From CAYNWK01 sp964400875 (GTDB lineage Bacteria > Chloroflexota > Anaerolineae > Anaerolineales > UBA4823): 29,491 nt of DNA. A program made the translations under genes and the position numbers. The stretch covers positions 1 through 29,491 of the forward strand of contig CAYNWK010000047.1 of the NCBI GenBank assembly GCA_964400875.1. Direction: 5' to 3'. Shown in pieces: positions 24,547-29,491 of the stretch (its first letter is position 1; the number at the start of each line of letters is the position of its first letter). Under the pieces are notes generated by a model. It was not told the DNA's origin and made no database searches. It saw only the letters and a list, made by a program, of their open reading frames with translations.

Positions 24547-26130
24547 TCACTCCAACCCGATCAAGCGCATCTCCACCGGCGCTTCAACGCTGAAATCGAA
24601 GCGCACGCTGCGCTTTTCCTGGGGGGCCAGCTCGAGCTCCCAGGTGAGCTGGTTGAGCTCGCTGTGCTCGTCCGGCTTGGGGTCGGCCGATTCCAGGCGC
24701 ACCTTGACCTCCTCGTGGCGGGCGACCGGGATCTGGTCCTGCAAGCGCAGGCTGGCCTTCTCCGGCAGCAGGTTTTCCACCTCGATCTCGTAGCCGTAGC
24801 GCAATCGCCTGCGCCCTCCGAGCAGCTTCTTATCCTCGTCGCGGCGCTTGAGCTCGCGCTCGATCCGCAGGCGGTCGTCCACTCCCAGGTACAATTCGAG
24901 CTCCCCGCCCGGCGCGGTCAGTTCCAGCCTGGTAGCCCCGATGAACTCCTCCCCGGCGAACAGGTTGGCCTGCCCGGGCAGCAGCGTATAGGCGCTCTCG
25001 TTGCCGGCCCTGGCCCGCCGGTATGCGGCGGCTGCCAGCTTGGGCGCGGATACGTAATCGAGCTCCGGCTTGAGCGCGTAGCGCGCGATGGCGGCTTTGT
25101 GCGGCGCGCCGTCGGCCGGGATGGTCGCCGGCGCTGCCGTGCGGTAGTGCAGCGCCGCGCCGCTGGCCGCCACGCTGGCCATAGCCAGCTCTGCCTCAGC
25201 TTCCTCAACAGGCGCAGCCTGCAGCGGGGCGCCGGCTTCCGGCGCCGGCATGCTGCGCACGAAGTTCGAGGCAGCCGCGACTTTTTCACGCGGCTCCGGC
25301 CTGGGCAGCCACGGCCTGACGAACCATGGTTCGAGCTCGGGCACGGTCCCGGCCAGCGCCGGCCGGGCGGTCGACAGGGTCAGCGCCACCCCCTCCCAGG
25401 CTTCGCCGGTGCGCTGGACGATCTGCCCCAGGTAGCCGATCTCCAGCTGCGCCCCTTCGCCCTCTTCGGTCAGGCGGATATCATACAGCGGCTGCCAGCT
25501 GGCCGCAGCGACCACGTAAGTCAGCTCCACCGTGAGCTCCCCCGCGCTCAGCGCCTCGACCTCGACGATGGCGGTAAACGCTTCCCGCCCCGGCGCTCCC
25601 TGCCAGCGCTTGAGCTCTTTTTCCATTTTTTGCAGCTGGCGCTCCAGCTCCCTTTTTTGCGCCCCCAGCTCGATGATCTCCTGGTCGATCTCCGCGGCGC
25701 GCGCCCGCAGGCTGTCGAACAGGGCCAGCTGCTCGGCGACGTCCTGTTCTCCCGAGGCCAGCGCCAGGGCGTAGGTCTCCGTGCTGCCCGCCAGTTCCGC
25801 CAGGTTGGCGCGCAGCTGTTCGGCTAGCTTGGTCCGGGCTTCAAGGCCCGCCAGCTGGTCGCGCAGGGCTTCGATCTGCGCCTCCAGCTGGTGGATTTGC
25901 TCGGAGGGCGTCTCGACGTAATAAGCCCGCTGGATCTGCACGCCGGCTAAACGCGCCTGGGCTGTGCCGCGCGCCGCAGCGCGCGCCGAATCCGCCTCGA
26001 TCTTCAAAGGCAGCTCGGCGATCTCCAGCTGGTGCGCGCCTTTCTCCAGCTTGATGCTTCCCTGCCGCGTCACCCTGGCGCGATCCGGGTAGACGGTCAC
26101 TGCAGTGATGGTGGTCCTCAATTCAGTCAT
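24547..26130 (-). CDS. DUF4139/DUF4140 (mucoidy-inhibitor MuiA-type) protein
   Basis: The 527-residue protein shows the family layout: an N-terminal DUF4140 part starting AVTVYPDRARVTRQG, then a coiled-coil stretch (about 95-200, rich in Leu, Glu, Gln, Arg), then the DUF4139 region starting at ELTVELTYVVAAASWQPLYDIRL with EAWEGVALTLSTARP, and a C-terminal beta-rich end with ELNQLTWELELAPQEKRSVRFDF. The biochemical role of this family is not established. No signal peptide is present at the chosen start, ATG 26130, which has GGGAG 9 nt upstream; the open frame to 26265 is dropped. It converges with the glycosyltransferase gene (18-nt gap) and diverges from the small membrane peptide gene. Confidence 0.88.
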   Translation of the reverse strand: MTELRTTITAVTVYPDRARVTRQGSIKLEKGAHQLEIAELPLKIEADSARAAARGTAQARLAGVQIQRAYYVETPSEQIHQLEAQIEALRDQLAGLEARTKLAEQLRANLAELAGSTETYALALASGEQDVAEQLALFDSLRARAAEIDQEIIELGAQKRELERQLQKMEKELKRWQGAPGREAFTAIVEVEALSAGELTVELTYVVAAASWQPLYDIRLTEEGEGAQLEIGYLGQIVQRTGEAWEGVALTLSTARPALAGTVPELEPWFVRPWLPRPEPREKVAAASNFVRSMPAPEAGAPLQAAPVEEAEAELAMASVAASGAALHYRTAAPATIPADGAPHKAAIARYALKPELDYVSAPKLAAAAYRRARAGNESAYTLLPGQANLFAGEEFIGATRLELTAPGGELELYLGVDDRLRIERELKRRDEDKKLLGGRRRLRYGYEIEVENLLPEKASLRLQDQIPVARHEEVKVRLESADPKPDEHSELNQLTWELELAPQEKRSVRFDFSVEAPVEMRLIGLE

Positions 26131-26264
26131 CGGTATAACTCCCAATTGGAGAGCTGGGGTAATCTGGCGGGAACAATTAATGACCTTCTGGCGTTTTAAG
26201 GATAGCGGTCGCCCGGCAGGGCAGCCGGCCGCCCCCATACTGGTTTTTGAAAGGAGCTCACCCA

Positions 26265-26378
26265 ATGAAAGAGAGAAAAGGTCTGCAGCAGCTGTTCGTC
26301 CGCTTCATCATGGACGACAAGATCCTGATCTTCCTGGTCCTGGCGATGCTCCTGCTGTCGGCTTCCGCTCACAGCTGA
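26265..26378 (+). CDS. 37-residue predicted membrane peptide
   Basis: A short frame with a strong ribosome site (AAAGGAG, 9 nt before the ATG). The product has a basic, polar start (MKERKGLQQLFVRFIMDDK) and one hydrophobic helix (ILIFLVLAMLLLSASA), as in small single-span membrane proteins. Codon third positions are mostly G or C like the neighbouring genes. It ends 10 nt before the convergent glyQS stop and is divergent from the DUF4139 gene. It has no counterpart I know. Confidence 0.6.
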   Translation: MKERKGLQQLFVRFIMDDKILIFLVLAMLLLSASAHS

Positions 26379-26388
26379 GCCGCCCCCA

Positions 26389-29300
26389 TTAGAATCCCTC
26401 CAGCCGGGACATATCCACAGCCCCCTCCGCCAGCCCGGCAATGCGCTGCAGCAGGCCAAGTCGGTTGCGGCGCAGCCTGGCCTCCTCATCCATCACCAAA
26501 ACATCATCGAAAAAGCGGTTGATCGCCGGGATCATCGGCAGGAAAGCGTTGAAAAAATCGTCCACCGACCCGCTCGCGCGTTCAGCCCTTTCGGCAGCCT
26601 GCAGCGCGGCGTATAGCGCACGTTCTGCCGGTTCTTCCAGGGCCTCGGGGTCCACCGGGTAGCGCTGCTCCTGGTCGCGGGTGATGCGCACGCAGCGGGA
26701 ATACGCCGGCAGGATCGTCTTCCAATCCTCGCGCGCCGTCCAAGCGGTTAGCGCCTGCGCCGCCCGCGCCGCGCCCGCCGGATTCCCCCCCTGGGCAGCC
26801 AAAACGGCGTCCACCATGTCGTAGCGGTAGCCCTCTTCCAGGAATAGGTTGCGCAGGCGTTCGACGATGAAATCCAGGCAGGCGGCCTGGGACTCCTCGC
26901 TGGACGGGATGGGCTGGAGGCGCGCCGCCGCAGCCAGCCCGCCGCGCAGGTCAAAGTCTTCATCCCATGCGATCAAGTTGCCCACCAGCCCCAGCGCCGC
27001 CCGGCGTTGGGCAAATGGATCCTTCCCGCCGGTCGGTTCCAGGCCGGCGGCGAACAGCCCGGCGAGCGTATCCAGGCGATCTGCCGCCCCTACCGCTAAC
27101 CCCGGGCGTGTTTGTGGAGCCCTGTCCCCGGCGAAGCGCGGCAGGTAGTGCTCGAAGATCGCCATCGCCGTCTCGGGCGGTTCCCCCGACTCGAGCGCGT
27201 AGTAGCGTCCCATCTCGCCTTGCAAGGAAGTCATCTCGACGACCATTTTCGTCGCCAGGTCGGCTTTGCACAGCTGCGCGGCCCGGACGGCCGTCGCGGT
27301 CTCCTCGGCGTTCAATCCCAGCCTGGCGGCCAGCTCGCCGACCAGATCCTTAATTCTACGGGTTTTATCCAGCATGGAGCCCAGCTCCTTTTGGAAGGTG
27401 AGCGTGTCCAGCTTGGGCAGGTGCGCCTCCAGGGGCCGCTTCAAGTCTTCGTTGACGAAGAAGGCCGCGTCGGCGAAACGAGCGCGCACCACGTGCTCGT
27501 TGCCTTCGACCACCAGCTCCACGCCCTCGCCGTCGCCGTTGCGCACGGTGATGAAGTAGGGCAGCAGCTCGCCATCGCGTTCCACCGGGAAATAACGCTG
27601 GTGTTTTTTCATGACCGAGATCAACACCTGCCGGGGCAGCGCCAGGTGCGCCGGGTCGAATCCCCCGCGCAGCGCATGCGGCGCTTCCACCAGGTTGGCG
27701 ACCTCCGCCAACAGGGTTGGGTCTTCGGCGATCTGCCCGTCTACCTCGGAGGCCAGGGCTTCGATCTGCTGGCGTATCAGGCGCTGTCTTTCGGCGACCT
27801 CGAGCACGATGCCCTGCGCTTCCATCGCCTGGAAATACGCCTGCGGATCGCTGGCCGGCAAGACGGCCGGCTGGCGGTAGCGCAGCCCGCGGGTCGATCC
27901 GCCGGCCCGCACTCCGGCGTACTCCACAGGCAGGATTTGCTCGCCGTATAAGGCCAGCAGCCAGCGGATCGGGCGGGAAAAAGCCACGTTGGTCTGGTTC
28001 CAGCGCATCGATTTCTCAAAACGCAGCCCGGCGATCAGCTGGGGCAAAGCTTCGGAAAGCGCTTCCGGGGCCGGACGGCCGGGCGTTTGGACGACGGCGA
28101 CCATGTATCGACCGCCGTCCAGCTCGCGCGCCTGCAGCTCGCTCACCGCCACGCCCTTGCTGCGGGCGAAGCCTTCTGCAGCCCGGGTCGGCTCTCCGAG
28201 GGAGTCGAAGGCCCGCTCCGCAGGCGGCCCTTTGACCAGTTCCTCCAGGTCGGGCTGGCGGGGAGCCAGGTCGGCCACGTGGACGACCAGGCGACGCGGC
28301 GTCCCGGAGACGCGAATCTCGCCGTGATCCAGGCGCAGCTCGGCCAGCAGGCTGGGCACGTTCGCGCGCAGCTGGGTCAGGGCCGCGTCCAGGTCGCCGA
28401 CCGGCAGCTCCTCGGTGCCGATCTCGAGCAGGAGGGGCGCCGGCTTGCTGGAAGGCGCGTACGAAATTTCAACCGGCTCGCCGGCCGCGCGGCTGCCTTC
28501 ACCGGCAGCTTTCACCGGGGTAACCTGATCGATAAACGGGTATTCCAGCCGTTGGCGCTGCTCCAGGTAAGCCACGGCGACCTTGCGGGCTAGGGAGCGC
28601 ATGCGCCCGAAATAAGCCTGCCGCTCGGTCACGCCGACCGCGCCGCGCGTGTCCAGCACGTTGAACGTGTGCGAGCACTTGAGCACGTAATCGTGGGCGG
28701 GCAGCACCAAGCCATTCGAAAGCGCGTTTTCGGCCTCCGCCTCGAAGAGCGTGTACATCTCCCGCAGGCGTTCGACGTCGGCCTTCTCGAAATAATACGT
28801 GCTGTGCTCGCGCTCGGCCGTCAAGTTCACATCGCCGCTGGTCAGATCATCGTTCCAGCGGATCTCGGTAAAGCCGCTCACCCGCTGCAGCGCGATGGCG
28901 ATGCGGTCCAGGCCGTAGGTGAGCTCCACCGAGACCGGGTCCAAAATTTGGCCGCCGGATTGCTGGAAGTAGGTAAACTGGGTGATCTCCTGCCCGTCGA
29001 GCCATACTTCCCAACCCAGCCCCCACGCGCCCAGCGCGGGCTGCTGCCAGTTGTCCTCCACGAAGCGGATATCGTGCTGGCGTGGATCGATGCCCAACGC
29101 CTGCAGCGACTGCAGGTAAATCTCTTGCGGGTTGCCCGGGTCGGGCTTCAGGATCACCTGGAACTGGTAGTGCATCTGCATGCGGTTGGGGTTATCGCCG
29201 TAACGCCCGTCATCGGGACGGATGGAGGGTTCCACGTAGGCGATGTTCCACGGTTCCGGGCCCAGGACGCGCAGGATGGTTCCGGGGTTCATCGTCCCCG

Positions 29301-29403
29301 CGCCGACCTGCGTGTAATACGGCTGCCAGATCAGGCAGCCCTGATCGGCCCAGAATTGCTGCAGGACCATCATGATGGATTGGAAGTTGAGAGCTTTCGT
29401 CAT
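26389..29403 (-). CDS. glyQS: Glycyl-tRNA synthetase, fused alpha and beta subunits
   Basis: A 1004-residue bacterial-type glycyl-tRNA synthetase, which attaches glycine to tRNA-Gly. Residues 1-291 are the alpha subunit (FWADQGCLIWQPYYTQVGAGTMNP, EPSIRPDDGRYGDNPNR, FTYFQQSGG). A linker of about 30 residues follows. From residue 323 (LLLEIGTEELP) the beta subunit continues to the end, with MKKHQRYFPV and a C-terminal anticodon-binding helical part. In most bacteria these are two genes, glyQ and glyS; the fusion is known from some lineages. ATG 29403 has AAAGG 6 nt upstream. The 88 nt upstream in the window show no T-box consensus. It is transcribed as a single gene here. Confidence 0.96.
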   Translation of the reverse strand: MTKALNFQSIMMVLQQFWADQGCLIWQPYYTQVGAGTMNPGTILRVLGPEPWNIAYVEPSIRPDDGRYGDNPNRMQMHYQFQVILKPDPGNPQEIYLQSLQALGIDPRQHDIRFVEDNWQQPALGAWGLGWEVWLDGQEITQFTYFQQSGGQILDPVSVELTYGLDRIAIALQRVSGFTEIRWNDDLTSGDVNLTAEREHSTYYFEKADVERLREMYTLFEAEAENALSNGLVLPAHDYVLKCSHTFNVLDTRGAVGVTERQAYFGRMRSLARKVAVAYLEQRQRLEYPFIDQVTPVKAAGEGSRAAGEPVEISYAPSSKPAPLLLEIGTEELPVGDLDAALTQLRANVPSLLAELRLDHGEIRVSGTPRRLVVHVADLAPRQPDLEELVKGPPAERAFDSLGEPTRAAEGFARSKGVAVSELQARELDGGRYMVAVVQTPGRPAPEALSEALPQLIAGLRFEKSMRWNQTNVAFSRPIRWLLALYGEQILPVEYAGVRAGGSTRGLRYRQPAVLPASDPQAYFQAMEAQGIVLEVAERQRLIRQQIEALASEVDGQIAEDPTLLAEVANLVEAPHALRGGFDPAHLALPRQVLISVMKKHQRYFPVERDGELLPYFITVRNGDGEGVELVVEGNEHVVRARFADAAFFVNEDLKRPLEAHLPKLDTLTFQKELGSMLDKTRRIKDLVGELAARLGLNAEETATAVRAAQLCKADLATKMVVEMTSLQGEMGRYYALESGEPPETAMAIFEHYLPRFAGDRAPQTRPGLAVGAADRLDTLAGLFAAGLEPTGGKDPFAQRRAALGLVGNLIAWDEDFDLRGGLAAAARLQPIPSSEESQAACLDFIVERLRNLFLEEGYRYDMVDAVLAAQGGNPAGAARAAQALTAWTAREDWKTILPAYSRCVRITRDQEQRYPVDPEALEEPAERALYAALQAAERAERASGSVDDFFNAFLPMIPAINRFFDDVLVMDEEARLRRNRLGLLQRIAGLAEGAVDMSRLEGF

Positions 29404-29491
29404 AGCCTTTGTGATTCGTTGTGCTTGAGTTTAGAGTCTTGGATTCAACTCGTTAGTGCAACGGAATGCTGAAAGAATACCTCAAACGGAG

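Noticed and set aside
29404..29491. T-box leader of glyQS
   Set aside because: No T-box bulge consensus or specifier-like stem is visible in the 88 bases available.

Overview
The window looks like chromosomal DNA of a GC-rich bacterium, most likely a member of the Chloroflexota and perhaps Anaerolineae. The clues are a dnaG-rpoD pair whose sigma factor carries extra segments, a fused alpha-beta glycyl-tRNA synthetase, a transketolase split into two genes, a SpoVS-family protein, a large MalT-like LuxR regulator, and a surface protein with a threonine-proline linker. This assignment rests on gene content and recognition by eye, not on a database search. I see no rRNA, tRNA, CRISPR array, transposase or phage module.

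Layout. Positions 1-2740 hold a minus-strand operon: a small C-terminally anchored protein, then the N- and C-terminal transketolase subunits, with a long imperfect hairpin downstream. A 420-bp divergent spacer carries a tandem CCCTACCC element and a plausible sigma-70 promoter. It leads into a plus-strand signalling cluster (3088-5033): a NarL-type regulator with a degenerate receiver, a SpoVS-family protein, and a NarL-type regulator with an intact receiver. A minus-strand pair follows (methyltransferase and DEDDy exonuclease-like protein, 5172-6744). Then come plus-strand single genes: a P-loop protein, msrA, an APH/Mph-like kinase and a 906-residue MalT-like regulator (7045-12289).

Positions 12290-12860 are mostly non-coding. 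They hold phased C/G runs, two perfect inverted repeats and one doubtful small ORF. A 722-residue unknown minus-strand protein (12861-15029) is divergent from a secreted protein (15517-16809). Between them lies a spacer unusually rich in inverted repeats that may be a structured leader RNA. dnaG and rpoD form a minus-strand operon (16847-20506), with a perfect 14-bp GC-rich hairpin between a TATAAT box and the dnaG start. Next is a small unknown gene, divergent from a DEDDh exonuclease, a protein with a possible nucleotidyltransferase signature, and an overlapping GT-C glycosyltransferase. The window ends with a DUF4139-type protein (minus), a 37-residue membrane peptide gene (plus) and glyQS (minus).

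The housekeeping genes cover replication priming, primary transcription initiation, glycine charging, the pentose phosphate pathway and methionine repair. The least explained parts are the 3088-5033 signalling cluster with its upstream element, the repeat-rich 12290-12585 spacer, the 15098-15516 leader, the dnaG leader hairpin, the 722-residue protein and the possible nucleotidyltransferase next to the glycosyltransferase.
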